Of a stretch of 43,826 nt of DNA, positions 19,654-29,029 are shown in pieces. Numbering within the stretch: position 1 is the stretch's first letter; each line of letters starts with the position of its first letter. The translations under genes were made by a program, and so were the position numbers. Source of the DNA: a virus; IMG/VR virus record IMGVR_UViG_3300042981_000018, positions 1 to 43,826 of that record; one strand, given 5' to 3'. The notes beneath the pieces are model-generated. The model searched no databases and was not told where the DNA came from. It saw only the letters and a list, made by a program, of their open reading frames with translations.

Positions 19654-21169
19654 CAGCCCAACCCGTGCTAGTGAAAGAGCCCGCGACCGTCCAGGTTGCT
19701 TTGTCGTTGCTGGTCTCGACTGTGAACGCCGACGGTGATTCGTTCCTCGACGATCCCGTGGCAGCTCCGCCGCCGCCGGTAATCGTGACGGTCTTGACCG
19801 CGGCACCGATAACGCCGAAATCCCATCCGATTGCTGCATGTTGGCCGACGCCTTCGCCGCTCGACGCAGGTTGGCTCATCCAGTACGTTGTCGTATCCGA
19901 ATCAAAGGCCTTCGACGCTGCGGTTTCCGCGCTGTTGATGCTCGTCGCAAAAGCTTTGCTAGCAGCGTTCGACGGTGATGTCAAAAGTGCTCCGGATGCA
20001 TCCTTGAACACCAGTTCAGTGATGGAGACTTCATTCCATGCACCGCTGGTCGTGCTTGCGTGTACGCGCCAGTAGCGCGGGCCGATCGCCGCGGAGACAG
20101 CAAGATCGATCGACTTCGTAGTCTGCAGGCTAATCGAATCAGTCACTGTGAAGCTGCAGGTCGCCGTTCCTGCCGTCTGCGTGCCGTCGTAGCTCAAAGT
20201 GCCGTCGGCGGCGAGCGAGATACCGGCTGGCAGGGGGACGGACGTCCAAGTAAACGGCGGTTGGCCGCCGGTGGCTTGCAATTGCACGGAGCCTGTGCCG
20301 GTGTCTGGGATGGTCATGCTAGTGCCTGCGATCTGCACATCACCAGCAACCGCAAGCCGGATGATGTTGGTGAGCACGTTAAGCACGAGACCGGGGCCTG
20401 CAAGATGCGCGCTTGCGTCCGAGACCGCCTTTACCTGCGCATCGACGTAGGACTTGTTGGCCGCATCGGATGCATCACTCGGTGCCGACAGGTTCGTGAC
20501 CCGCTGGCTGTTTAGGTCCACCTCGGCGGTCGGTGCCGCGAACTGATCCAACCGCGTGGCCTGCACAGTAGCGACAAACCCCGACACATCGCTAGCCGCG
20601 ATGGACAGCAACGCCTTGGCTTGGGTCGCCGTCAGCGCAATCGGTGCGCTACTTGCTCCTGTGTTGTTGCCAAGCAGGGTGCCGGGCGGAATGACGGTTG
20701 GTGCTTGCGTGCCACCACTACCACCACCCATAGCCGCCCAATTAGAGTTGCTCAATGACGGTTCCGAGCCCACGTTTACATTTAGCGCGTACCACAAAGT
20801 GCCCGCGTCTTGCACGGTGTCGCCGGGAACGTAGACCGCAGACGGCGACCAGTCGACGGCGACGGTGGCCGCCGGCGCGACATTCAAAACCAGCTTGTCG
20901 CCTGCGCTGAAGTTGACCGGCTGCGTGCCGTTGCTGCCATCGATAACGTGGGTGCGAGCAATCTGCGCGGGCGCGGCACTGTAGGTACCAATGCCTTTTT
21001 CCCACTCGGCTGACTGCGCCAAGTTCAGCACGACGTAACTCACCAGGTCGCCGTCGGCAAACGCTGATTCGAACGCGCGCAAGTCTTGACTGACGGCGCC
21101 ATCGAGCACGATCGGGCCAAGGCCCGTCGTGACCGACCGTTCCTGCACGCGATCTGCTGAGAGCATCAT
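19622..21169 (-). CDS. Tail fibre with Ig-like and discoidin-like C-terminus
   Basis: 515 aa. The N-terminal 90 residues (DLVSYVVLNLAQSAEWEKGI) attach to the tail. Middle: fibre repeats ending with LTATQAKALLSIAASDVSGF and LNSQRVTNLSAPSDASDAAN. A putative Ig domain follows (QATGGQPPFTWTSVPLPAGI). The C-terminal 150 residues look like an F5/8 type C (discoidin) domain (YWRVHASTTSGAWNEVSITE, IGWDFGVIGAAVKTVTI), which often binds carbohydrate. Probably the receptor-binding fibre or a side fibre. ATGA-coupled upstream. Confidence 0.8.
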   Translation of the reverse strand: MMLSADRVQERSVTTGLGPIVLDGAVSQDLRAFESAFADGDLVSYVVLNLAQSAEWEKGIGTYSAAPAQIARTHVIDGSNGTQPVNFSAGDKLVLNVAPAATVAVDWSPSAVYVPGDTVQDAGTLWYALNVNVGSEPSLSNSNWAAMGGGSGGTQAPTVIPPGTLLGNNTGASSAPIALTATQAKALLSIAASDVSGFVATVQATRLDQFAAPTAEVDLNSQRVTNLSAPSDASDAANKSYVDAQVKAVSDASAHLAGPGLVLNVLTNIIRLAVAGDVQIAGTSMTIPDTGTGSVQLQATGGQPPFTWTSVPLPAGISLAADGTLSYDGTQTAGTATCSFTVTDSISLQTTKSIDLAVSAAIGPRYWRVHASTTSGAWNEVSITELVFKDASGALLTSPSNAASKAFATSINSAETAASKAFDSDTTTYWMSQPASSGEGVGQHAAIGWDFGVIGAAVKTVTITGGGGAATGSSRNESPSAFTVETSNDKATWTVAGSFTSTGWADAETRTFNLP

Positions 21170-21825
21170 GCGGAGATGTCCGCCACGGCGTCGACGGTAA
21201 AGGTTCCATTCATGACCGCAGATTGTGTTGCGCCGAAATACAAAGTGACATTTCCTTGCATTTCGGAGGTACCCGTGTTGCCGGATTGTGAGGCGCTGGC
21301 CGTTAAATACGTCGACAGCGTTGATGTAATGCTTGTCCAGCCGGCGGCCGTGTTGGATATGGCGCCATTACCCGATTGATGAGTTTGCCCAAACGCGATG
21401 TAAAAGTAGTTCATTCCTGCTGGAATAGAAAACGTGTAGTTGTTAACAACCGCAGCGCCGCCGTTGTTGACTACTTGTGTCTGTACGTTGTACTGACCAT
21501 TGCCCACCTGAACATAAATGATACCCGACGCGGGCTTGATTGGCGCGATGCCGGAGGATCGACCCGTGGCGCTGTAACTATTGCCATCGATCGGAAGCTT
21601 GTACTGTGCAGTGCCCTTCGCGGCGTACAGCGTGTTAATGTCTGCGCTTTTAGACCCTATGCCTGTAGCGGGTGCGGCGCTGCCGTAAATGATATTCGCG
21701 TACAGGTCGCTGGTGTCGGTTCCAGCGTCATCGATCCCGGATGCTCTGGCCTTCGTTGTGCCCGGCATGTACGGGTCGAATATATTGGGTAGCGGCACTC
21801 CTCTCGATGCAATGGCGTTGCTCAC
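21166..21825 (-). CDS. Putative tail appendage protein, 219 aa
   Basis: 219 aa. Gly/Ser/Ala-rich beta-strand pattern (PASGIIYVQVGNGQYNVQTQ, YTFSIPAGMNYFYIAFGQTH, MQGNVTLYFGATQSAVMNGT). No enzyme motif. Lies between two fibre genes with ATGA overlaps at both ends, so a structural or adhesin-tip role is likely. Family not recognised. Confidence 0.65.
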   Translation of the reverse strand: MSNAIASRGVPLPNIFDPYMPGTTKARASGIDDAGTDTSDLYANIIYGSAAPATGIGSKSADINTLYAAKGTAQYKLPIDGNSYSATGRSSGIAPIKPASGIIYVQVGNGQYNVQTQVVNNGGAAVVNNYTFSIPAGMNYFYIAFGQTHQSGNGAISNTAAGWTSITSTLSTYLTASASQSGNTGTSEMQGNVTLYFGATQSAVMNGTFTVDAVADISA

Positions 21826-23309
21826 CAGATTGTCTCCAGCAAGCGTTGACAGAATCCGCGCTTGCGCGGTTCGATCTTGGCTTTGGCCAGCGCGCGTTCA
21901 AGCTTCGATACGCGCAACGTTAGCCGGTCAACTTCGAGACCAGCCCAGAATGCTTCTTCGTATGCTGCTCCGGCATAATTGAGGTTCAACCGCTTCTTGC
22001 CATGCCAGTCGAATTCACCAACGTGCTCAGGCGCGGTTTTTTGCATGTTCTGCGCCACGGAACCCAAGCCATGCCAACCGCTCTCACGCAATACATAGCT
22101 TACGAACGCAACCGTGCGATGTAGCGCACGCGGTTTCTGCCGCTTGATGTCTCTCTTGAGCCGACGGTCAGACCCCGTGGCATTGGAGGTTACGCAGGTA
22201 ACCCCGCTCAAGAACGTAGCGTTGTAGGACGTATCGAACGTCAAGGCCCACTTGTTGTTTGTGCCGTCATAAATGCCTGCCGTGCTTGCACCCGAGCCAG
22301 AATTGAGGCGCCATCCGCTTGAAAGATTGAATCCAGTAGTTGTCGTCGCTGTAAATTGGTTTCCCGTAACCAACTGACTGAACGTCTTCGCGCCCGTAAT
22401 TGTTTCGGCCCCAGCAATGTGCACGACAAGCGCATCATTGGACGGCGTGTAGCCAAGCGCGCCTGCGACGTTCAGCGCGGTCACGTTAAAAACAACGTTG
22501 CCGGTTCCATCGAAGCTTGCGGCAGCGGCCGTGGCAAAGCCCGAAATGCTGAACGTGCGCGCCGTAGCGAGCTTGGTCGCTGCAACGGCAGTCCCATCGA
22601 TGGGCAGATACGCGCCAGAAAGGTTCGCGCTCGCAGCGAAGTACGCCGCGCCATCGGTGAACACGGTCAGCGCAGACCCTTGCGTAATCGATACGCCGGC
22701 ACCCGAGGCGCCCTGAACGGTAAGCGTGAAACTTCCAGTCGTGTTGTTGGCGATGATCCAGCGTGAACCGGCAGCAAGTGGCAGGACGATGGTGGCGTTC
22801 GCGGTCAGCGCCCCGGTGACAATTAATGTCGTGACCCCTAGCACCGAAGGATCGGGCGTCGTGGTTCCGCCCGCGGTGTTGATCGTGTAAGCACCCACGG
22901 CCGGAAGGCCGATCCATCCAGACGATCCTGTCGCGTCTGGATTCGTGGAGTTGTTGTCGGTCTGGTTGAGCCAAAACCCCTTGCCGCTTCCCATCATCAA
23001 AACGGAGTTGGCCGGGTATCCGTTGATGTTCGCGTTCGACGCGAAGCCGGAATCGTACGGGTACATGTAGCCGCACTGTTGCCAGATTTGCGCCGTGGTC
23101 GAATTCTTGATGACGCCGTTGAAATCGGCACCGAATGGCGGTACGCCGCCGGAAGCAATCGGCTCCATGTTCACCAACGTGAAACCAGTCTGATAGCTAG
23201 CCGTTCCCGGTGTTGCGCCAGGCGTCAGCGGCACGTTGTTGACCGGCCCTGCTCCGGTACCGGATGCGAACGCAACAGTAAGCTTGGTAGGGGCGTTGGA
23301 CTTCTGCAT
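21822..23309 (-). CDS. Tail fibre with S74-type intramolecular chaperone
   Basis: 495 aa. The N-terminus (VAFASGTGAGPVNNVPLTPG, GVPPFGADFNGVIKNSTTAQ) is the tail-attachment domain typical of myovirus fibres. A beta-rich shaft follows. The C-terminus has the peptidase S74 signature SDRRLKRDIKRQ and GLGSVAQNMQKTAPEHVGEF, then a helical SKLERALAKAKIE. Such chaperone domains trimerise the fibre and then self-cleave before the Ser. Begins just after an intrinsic terminator, so may be a separate transcription unit. Confidence 0.88.
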   Translation of the reverse strand: MQKSNAPTKLTVAFASGTGAGPVNNVPLTPGATPGTASYQTGFTLVNMEPIASGGVPPFGADFNGVIKNSTTAQIWQQCGYMYPYDSGFASNANINGYPANSVLMMGSGKGFWLNQTDNNSTNPDATGSSGWIGLPAVGAYTINTAGGTTTPDPSVLGVTTLIVTGALTANATIVLPLAAGSRWIIANNTTGSFTLTVQGASGAGVSITQGSALTVFTDGAAYFAASANLSGAYLPIDGTAVAATKLATARTFSISGFATAAAASFDGTGNVVFNVTALNVAGALGYTPSNDALVVHIAGAETITGAKTFSQLVTGNQFTATTTTGFNLSSGWRLNSGSGASTAGIYDGTNNKWALTFDTSYNATFLSGVTCVTSNATGSDRRLKRDIKRQKPRALHRTVAFVSYVLRESGWHGLGSVAQNMQKTAPEHVGEFDWHGKKRLNLNYAGAAYEEAFWAGLEVDRLTLRVSKLERALAKAKIEPRKRGFCQRLLETIW

Positions 23310-23325
23310 GATCTAACCCTTGGGC

Positions 23326-23352
23326 AATAAAAAGGCTGCACAAGGCGGCCTT
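23326..23352 (-). terminator. Intrinsic terminator upstream of the fibre gene
   Basis: On the minus strand AAGGCCGC, 5-nt loop, GCAGCCTT (one C-A mismatch), then TTTTTATT. Located between the DUF2612 baseplate gene and the fibre gene. Confidence 0.75.
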
Positions 23353-23376
23353 CCGGAAGTGTGGAGCGTGTTGTGG

Positions 23377-23979
23377 CTACGGGTTTACGACAATGGTGAC
23401 GCCGACGCCGGCCGGCCTTGGCATGAGAGCCGCCTGTTCCAGCACAGCCGCTTCCCACGATTGCAGCGCGAAATTGAACACGTACTGGATTTGCATCGGC
23501 GTCGTGGTTTCTAGCACATAGCAACTGCCGCGCGTCGCGCCCTGCCCGTTGAACATGAAATTCAGCAGCGCATTCATCGATTTAGCGGTGAAGCTCGAAA
23601 TGTTCGCGAGCGCCTTGGTCAGGATCAGCACGCGATAGGCATCATCCGAAAGCGTGTAGAGCGTTCCCGCTTGCGGGCCGCTGTAGAACGGTGCTTGGTT
23701 GAAAGGTTCGGCGTCAGGGAGCGCTTCGTCAAAACCGAAATAGTCATTCGAGGCAGGAATGTTGATCGTGCGCGGGACGTTGACGATGCGGCCCCAGATG
23801 TCGAGGCCAAAACCCTGCGCGGTGTAAACGTCCCACACGTTCGCCATGAAGGCATCGAAGTCCGCATGCGGATCGATCGCCGCGTTGGCGGTCTGGATCA
23901 GGCTCGTGATGATCGGCGACGTGGCGTACTGCGAAAGGAACGTTGCCGACGCGTCCAGTTGTCCCGCAGCATTGATCAC
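23377..23979 (-). CDS. DUF2612 baseplate protein
   Basis: 200 aa: FLSQYATSPIITSLIQTANA, VYTAQGFGLDIWGRIVNVPR, FYSGPQAGTLYTLSDDAYRV and KSMNALLNFMFNGQGATRGS match DUF2612, the protein after the gp47/J-like wedge in myophages with this gene order (gpI-like position). It probably connects the baseplate wedge to the fibres. ATGA overlap with the J-like gene. Confidence 0.85.
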   Translation of the reverse strand: MINAAGQLDASATFLSQYATSPIITSLIQTANAAIDPHADFDAFMANVWDVYTAQGFGLDIWGRIVNVPRTINIPASNDYFGFDEALPDAEPFNQAPFYSGPQAGTLYTLSDDAYRVLILTKALANISSFTAKSMNALLNFMFNGQGATRGSCYVLETTTPMQIQYVFNFALQSWEAAVLEQAALMPRPAGVGVTIVVNP

Positions 23980-25193
23980 GACAGCGTGACCGTGATGTCC
24001 GCCGCGCTCAGCGTGGGAAGCTGGTCAATGCCCATAGCAAGCGAAGTGGCCGTAGGGCCTGCCGATGTACCGATGCCGATCGAGAGTAACTCCACGCCAT
24101 TGCCGATGGCGGAGATACCGGCGAAGTAGCGCCCCGCGTACAGCGTAGACGCGATGCGGGCGCGCGTGCCGCCGTCCTGCCCGTTGAACGCCGCAAGAAT
24201 GGCGTCCTGAACCAGCTCGGTAATGTTGGACGGCACGCTGGTGTTATTGACGATGTCCACAGCAAAGAACACCGGCACTGACGTGGGTGTTTCCCATTTC
24301 ACGGTGTAGGTGGGGCACGGCAGGATGCCGGCCGATGAATCGGTGTAGGTGAACGTGGTGTTGCCGTTGTAGGCGCAGCCTAGTGACTTCTTGCTCCAGA
24401 TAGCTGCGGCCACGTCCGCAGCGGCGCCGCCGGCCACGGCCACATAAATGGAATTCCCGATGATCGGATAATTGGTGGCGCCCGTGTTGACCGTGGCATT
24501 GGTTGAGTTGTCGGTGACATAGGCATCCAGCACGTTCGGTACAGCCAGCACCGCAGCCAGCACCGACTGGATCGAGTTGAGCGCATTGACGCCCACCGAG
24601 TTCTGTCTGCGCAGTTCGAAGTCGGCGCGCGATTCCTCATTGACGCCGGGGACGCCCGCCGTGGCATTCGTGACCGATTCCCACCCAGAAATGGCCTTGT
24701 AGATCGTGGTCATGGTGCCGATGGGACAGCCAACCGGCCCCGTGGTCAGGCACTGGAACTGCCCGACCACGCTTCCCGACGAAGCGATGGTGACCGCGGA
24801 AAGCAGCGCATACTGGTTTCCCGCGGTGTCCTGGGCGATCGCGCCCGCTGGGATGATGGTGCCAGCCAAGCCACCGCAGGTACCTGCCACGAGAGTTCCA
24901 GATGCAGCAATGCGCTTCATGAAGTAGATGGCGCCGATGGCATCCTGCATGACCCCTGCCGCGTTGGCCGGATCGATCTGGTTGACTATCTCGGCGATCT
25001 GGGCGTTCTTGTCACTCACGATGGCGGCCAGCGCTTGCGCAAGCTGGCCCTGCGGAGACGAAAGGGTGAGAGACAGGTTGCCGCCGAAGGCCTTTTGCTG
25101 ATCGGATTGAACGCCGGTCAGGATCGCCGTATCGGTGGGCAGAATCAGGCCGTTGGGCGTGAACTGGATTTCAGGGACAGCCGTTCCGGTCAT
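23976..25193 (-). CDS. Baseplate wedge protein J (gp47/JayE family)
   Basis: 405 aa. The N-terminal FTPNGLILPTDTAILTGVQS, GNLSLTLSSPQGQLAQALAA, and central GCPIGTMTTIYKAISGWESV, TNATAGVPGVNEESRADFEL, RRQNSV are the gp47/JayE signature. The C-terminus is beta-rich. Forms the baseplate wedge with the gp25-like protein upstream; 1-nt gap between them. Confidence 0.92.
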   Translation of the reverse strand: MTGTAVPEIQFTPNGLILPTDTAILTGVQSDQQKAFGGNLSLTLSSPQGQLAQALAAIVSDKNAQIAEIVNQIDPANAAGVMQDAIGAIYFMKRIAASGTLVAGTCGGLAGTIIPAGAIAQDTAGNQYALLSAVTIASSGSVVGQFQCLTTGPVGCPIGTMTTIYKAISGWESVTNATAGVPGVNEESRADFELRRQNSVGVNALNSIQSVLAAVLAVPNVLDAYVTDNSTNATVNTGATNYPIIGNSIYVAVAGGAAADVAAAIWSKKSLGCAYNGNTTFTYTDSSAGILPCPTYTVKWETPTSVPVFFAVDIVNNTSVPSNITELVQDAILAAFNGQDGGTRARIASTLYAGRYFAGISAIGNGVELLSIGIGTSAGPTATSLAMGIDQLPTLSAADITVTLS

Positions 25194-25194
25194 G

Positions 25195-25551
25195 TCAGAA
25201 GCTCGCTACGATTGGGGTATTGGTGTCCGTGCTGACCACAATCACGGAGCCGGTGAGCTGGCGGTTCTTGTTCAGCCCAAGGCTGACCGTCGTCACCGAC
25301 AGCACGCCTGGCACAGAAAATGCAGCCTGCTCAAGCAGGTTGGTGATGTAGGATGCGGGCGGGAGTTTGCCGAGTAGGTTCTGGAAGTACGGCAGGCCCA
25401 GCGTCACGTCGTACCAGCATTCGCCCAGAAATGTGCGAATCGCAGACGCCACGTCCTGCGCGATGCTGTAGTCAGGATCGGCTAGGGCTAGGTTCCCAAG
25501 GTGATCCAGTTCCAGATCCCAGCTTGTGGTGTTGAGTGGTAGAGTCTGCAT
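25195..25551 (-). CDS. Baseplate gp25/GPW-like protein
   Basis: 118 aa: LALADPDYSIAQDVASAIRT, FLGECWYDVTLGLPYFQNLL, IVVSTDTNTPIVASF. Fits the gp25/GPW family that starts sheath polymerisation in contractile tails. Its neighbour on the start side is the opposite-strand TonB-like moron, 22 nt away, which separates it from the spike gene. Confidence 0.88.
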   Translation of the reverse strand: MQTLPLNTTSWDLELDHLGNLALADPDYSIAQDVASAIRTFLGECWYDVTLGLPYFQNLLGKLPPASYITNLLEQAAFSVPGVLSVTTVSLGLNKNRQLTGSVIVVSTDTNTPIVASF

Positions 25552-25573
25552 GTCTTAGCTACAGGGAAAGGTT

Positions 25574-26299
25574 ATGAAACGGCTCATTGTCTGTTTTGCG
25601 ATGTTTTTGTTATCGGTATCCAGCGTTGCAGGCGCAGGCGAATCGATAAGTGGCGTCGCAAAGTGGACGCCACCCATGTATGCAAACGCCGTTTCGTCTC
25701 AAGGCTGGAAGGAATTGTCCGACACCGGTCAATATCGAATCTGGACTACTTCCGTACAGGTAAAAAAACCTCGGTTCGGAATGATGGTTTCGCTGAAAAC
25801 GGCAGAGAAAGGTGTTGATGGAAGCGTTACAAACGTCAGCATCGTGAGCGTCGAAGCAGTTTGCGGAGCAAACGGGACACCGCCCAACTATGTACAAATG
25901 GGTATGTCTGAATCATTCGACGAGCATGGCCCTATTTCTGGTGATGCTGGCGGCCCAACGGTAAGGCTTGTCCCGGACACGAATCTGGCTGTTGCTGTAC
26001 AGCGAGCATGCAAGACGGTTCGAGCGCCCATCGCCGAAGCTGAGCCACCCTCCCCATCAAAGCCTTGTTCCACTCCAAATGCCGATTACCCCATTCAAGC
26101 TATTCGCCAAGGTCATCAGGGCATCGTCTATATGATGCTGACTATGGGAGCCAATGAGCGCCCTACCGATGTTCGCGTTTATAAGTCGTCAGGCTTTCCG
26201 GAGCTTGATGCGTCTGCCGTGCAAGCCATGACAAACGTTGTTTGCAATGACGCTCCCGGAACGCACGTCGGCATGCCGGTAACGTTCAGTCTTCACTAA
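25574..26299 (+). CDS. Secreted TonB C-terminal-domain protein (moron)
   Basis: 241 aa on the plus strand inside a minus-strand late operon. Signal peptide MKRLIVCFAMFLLSVSSVAG with cleavage near AGA. Residues about 155-241 match TonB C-terminal domains: NADYPIQAIRQGHQGIVYMM, TMGANERPTDVRVYKSSGFP, ELDASAVQAMTNV. There is no TM anchor beyond the signal peptide. The strand and the interruption of baseplate genes mark it as a moron likely expressed in the lysogen. A periplasmic TonB-like protein might interfere with TonB-dependent receptors and thus exclude other phages; this is inference. Confidence 0.8.
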   Translation: MKRLIVCFAMFLLSVSSVAGAGESISGVAKWTPPMYANAVSSQGWKELSDTGQYRIWTTSVQVKKPRFGMMVSLKTAEKGVDGSVTNVSIVSVEAVCGANGTPPNYVQMGMSESFDEHGPISGDAGGPTVRLVPDTNLAVAVQRACKTVRAPIAEAEPPSPSKPCSTPNADYPIQAIRQGHQGIVYMMLTMGANERPTDVRVYKSSGFPELDASAVQAMTNVVCNDAPGTHVGMPVTFSLH

Positions 26300-27030
26300 C
26301 CTGTAGGTGTTGCGGTGTTGCTACTACCCGACTGCACGCCCGGATGCGTGTGCGCGCTGACCGTGTGGCCACCGTTGAAAATGCCTTCACCAGCGAAGGT
26401 CGCAGTATTGTCGCCCGTCACCGCGCCGCTGACCGCGATTCCTGAACCGTTGATCGTGATCGAATGACCACCGAAGCTCAGCACGATGCCGGAACTGTTC
26501 ATGACCACGCGCGCGGCGTTGCTGTCGGTGCCGATCTGTTCCGTGATCGTTTCCGGCGAGTTGAGCGTGATGCCGTTGTCAGGATCGAATTGAAGGTACT
26601 GTGTGGGCTCGGCGTTCAGCGTCGCGCCCATGTAAAACCCGTCGGCCAGACTGAACCGGCGGTTCGACCCCGGTGCCGATTGTTGCAGGCTGGCAACCAC
26701 TGCGGACACGTCGCGATCCGCGAAACACACAAGACCAATGTCGCCGACGGCCGGGTCAAGGATTACCGCGCTCGTGCCTCCCTGCCAGCGCAGGTAAGGC
26801 AGTCCGTACAGCACCGGAAGCGCCGTGACGTTGCCAGCGCTGTCCGTCTGTTGCACCAACGGCTGCACGTCCACGCGCCCAACGGGCGCCAGGCCGCCGC
26901 CATGCACAGCAACTACCTGCACCGGCATCGTGGTACGCACGGATGCCATAGCTGCACGGAACGCAAAGGACCATGCGGTAAACGGAGTTCCACCAGCTGT
27001 GTCGCTGGTAATCGAACTATTGCTGGCCAT
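26296..27030 (-). CDS. Baseplate spike protein (Gp138/gpV-type OB fold)
   Basis: 244 aa from the ATG at 27030 (TGATG overlap with the hub gene). N-terminal OB-fold: MPVQVVAVHGGGLAPVGRVD, VQPLVQQTDSAGNVTALPVL, GDIGLVCFADRDVSAVVASL. C-terminal beta-helix-like strands (ARVVMNSSGIVLSFGGHSIT) and HTVSAHTHPGVQSGSSNTAT, an HxH metal-binding tip. This is the membrane-piercing spike. Next to the moron, which it overlaps tail-to-tail by 4 nt. Confidence 0.88.
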   Translation of the reverse strand: MASNSSITSDTAGGTPFTAWSFAFRAAMASVRTTMPVQVVAVHGGGLAPVGRVDVQPLVQQTDSAGNVTALPVLYGLPYLRWQGGTSAVILDPAVGDIGLVCFADRDVSAVVASLQQSAPGSNRRFSLADGFYMGATLNAEPTQYLQFDPDNGITLNSPETITEQIGTDSNAARVVMNSSGIVLSFGGHSITINGSGIAVSGAVTGDNTATFAGEGIFNGGHTVSAHTHPGVQSGSSNTATPTG

Positions 27031-27971
27031 CAGCCACGCGCCGAAACGCCCTTGGCTACCACATGCGCGTGAGTGAACCACGGGCCGCCCGGCATTTCGG
27101 ACGAAAGCTCGTGTTCCACCATCCGAATAAAGAGGTTGCTCGACGGGATACCTGGAACGGGTACGGCGTTCGGTGCACTCGATGCCTTCAGGTTCATAAA
27201 TCTCCCAACCTGAACTTCAGGATTAAATTCCATCGTCACGTCGAACCCCATCATGCTGTACTCAGGGTATCCGACCATCCCCAGGCTAGGGCCCGTATCA
27301 ATTGTCACGCCATCGATGTTCGAGTTACCGTCCCACACGGTCAGCGTGCCGCCCTGAAGTGTGTAAGACGTGCCGGAATCCATGCAGATGGATCGAATTT
27401 GCTGCTCCGGCGATCCCGCGTAGGCAGGGTTTGATAGCTGCGCGGAGATGCCTTTGTTTACGAAAGTCACCGGCGGATCGCAAGCGGCGCAGATGCCTTG
27501 CAACATCGTGGCTACATCGCCTGAACCTTGTACGCTTGTGCCTGGAATCGCTTGCGTCTGTTGATCCGCAGCACCGTAGCAGTCCAATTCCAGCAGCACG
27601 TCTGGCATGGCATTGTAGTTCAGGCGCGCTTGTTGGATGGTTCCCGCGAATACTTGAGCGGCATTCGCAAAGCCGCCGTCATCGTAAGCGAACACCGAAA
27701 CCTTGTTTTTGTTGATGCGCGTAATGTCCATGCCAAGTGTTGAGAGCTTCGCCATGTCCGCCGGCTTCATTCCGAACAGTTGAAACAGGCCGCGTCCCAC
27801 AAATGGAGATAACCCGCCTTGCGCCGTTTGGATGGATGCTACGCTCCGAATGTCATGGATGTTGAGCGTGTTGCTCCCGTTGTCGAATGCTTCTTGGGCG
27901 TTCCCAGGAAGACTGAAGCTCCCCTGATTTAATTCGATAATGTATTGAAGGTGGCGCTTCGTGAAGCTCAT
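27030..27971 (-). CDS. Baseplate hub protein
   Basis: 313 aa: KRHLQYIIELNQGSFSLPGN, RSVASIQTAQGGLSPFVGRG, LTVWDGNSNIDGVTIDTGPS, GMVGYPEYSMMGFDVTMEFN. The beta-barrel pattern and position between plug and spike match gp44/gpD-type hubs of this myophage group. ATGA-coupled upstream. Confidence 0.8.
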   Translation of the reverse strand: MSFTKRHLQYIIELNQGSFSLPGNAQEAFDNGSNTLNIHDIRSVASIQTAQGGLSPFVGRGLFQLFGMKPADMAKLSTLGMDITRINKNKVSVFAYDDGGFANAAQVFAGTIQQARLNYNAMPDVLLELDCYGAADQQTQAIPGTSVQGSGDVATMLQGICAACDPPVTFVNKGISAQLSNPAYAGSPEQQIRSICMDSGTSYTLQGGTLTVWDGNSNIDGVTIDTGPSLGMVGYPEYSMMGFDVTMEFNPEVQVGRFMNLKASSAPNAVPVPGIPSSNLFIRMVEHELSSEMPGGPWFTHAHVVAKGVSARG

Positions 27972-28285
27972 GTACCAATGCTCGCTATTTCATCCGGGGT
28001 CAGGTAACAGAGCTGGTAGCGCGAACCCAAACCATCGTACGTCGGGCTATCCGCGGTGCCCGTCGTATCGAGCATGACCAGATCGCCGATCAATCCAAGA
28101 TAGGCGTAGCGCACGATCCAGACGTTGTTCAGCACCATGCGACCTTGCACCACGACGTTATTGACCGCGGTCAGGTCCATGTAGAACGCGCTGCCCTTCT
28201 GATACAGCACGACGCGACATGGCTGATCGCCTAATGTGACGTTGAAGGCCTGCGCCGGAATGGGTTGCAGCGGGACAACGATCAT
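27968..28285 (-). CDS. Baseplate plug protein, 105 aa
   Basis: 105 aa: VVPLQPIPAQAFNVTLGDQP, CRVVLYQKGSAFYMDLTAVN, then LGSRYQLCYLTPDE. Matches the small beta-barrel phage baseplate-plug family (I believe DUF6983), found between the Dit-like and hub genes. ATGA overlaps at both ends. Confidence 0.8.
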   Translation of the reverse strand: MIVVPLQPIPAQAFNVTLGDQPCRVVLYQKGSAFYMDLTAVNNVVVQGRMVLNNVWIVRYAYLGLIGDLVMLDTTGTADSPTYDGLGSRYQLCYLTPDEIASIGT

Positions 28286-29028
28286 GTGGACGGCGAATTA
28301 CTGTTGAGCGCGGATGTTTGGGCTTGCAAAGCCTGTTGACCTGAAACCGTACCCACGTCCACCGGCGTCGCCGCAGTTTCCGAGTTTGAAGCTATCGGGC
28401 TTCCGTTGGTGACGGTTGGTGATGCATACGAAGCCTTTCCCGACTCTCGCACTTCCTTGAACATCAGCTCTGCGATGATCAGCGTACCGCCCTCGTCACT
28501 TTTTTTCGCGTGGTTGTAGGAAACCAGATTGACGTTCTGGTACACCTTGTCGGGCGTCACTACATCGTACAAATCGGTGCTGGCCAGCATCGTATCCAGT
28601 TGTTTTAGGAATGCATCGCGGCTCATGGGCTGTCCGAAGGCAAGCCCAACCTGTCCCAATGCTTGATCCAGCGATTGCGTGACCGAATTTAGCGCGCTTT
28701 GCACATAGTTGAGGCCTTGGCAGGTCATCACCATGCGCAAGTCGAATGGCACCGCGACTTTGTTATAGGACGCGAACTGGCCGTTCTGCACCGGGTAATC
28801 GCTGATGCGTTCCTCGCCATGCCATTCCAGCGACACCACGCTGTCAGGTGTCAGTACAGGTTTGCCGCCAGCGGTGCCGCCAATCTGCCCCACGGCGGAC
28901 GCGATGAATCCGCCGGCGCTAGCCGATGATCCCGCGGTGACGATGACGTAGGCCGGCGCGCCCGTGTTCAGCAGGTCAACACCCAGCGCTTGTGTCGCGC
29001 CAAGGAAAAAGGTGGCAGGAACCGACAT
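28282..29028 (-). CDS. Dit-like tail/baseplate protein
   Basis: 248 aa: LEWHGEERISDYPVQNGQFA, SYNKVAVPFDLRMVMTCQGL fits the N-terminal Dit-like domain of myophage baseplate proteins that sit directly after the tape measure gene. It continues with DAFLKQLDTMLASTDLYDVV and VNLVSYNHAKKSDEGGTLII. The C-terminus is Ser/Thr/Ala rich and probably flexible. Confidence 0.8.
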   Translation of the reverse strand: MSVPATFFLGATQALGVDLLNTGAPAYVIVTAGSSASAGGFIASAVGQIGGTAGGKPVLTPDSVVSLEWHGEERISDYPVQNGQFASYNKVAVPFDLRMVMTCQGLNYVQSALNSVTQSLDQALGQVGLAFGQPMSRDAFLKQLDTMLASTDLYDVVTPDKVYQNVNLVSYNHAKKSDEGGTLIIAELMFKEVRESGKASYASPTVTNGSPIASNSETAATPVDVGTVSGQQALQAQTSALNSNSPST

Positions 29029-29029
29029 G

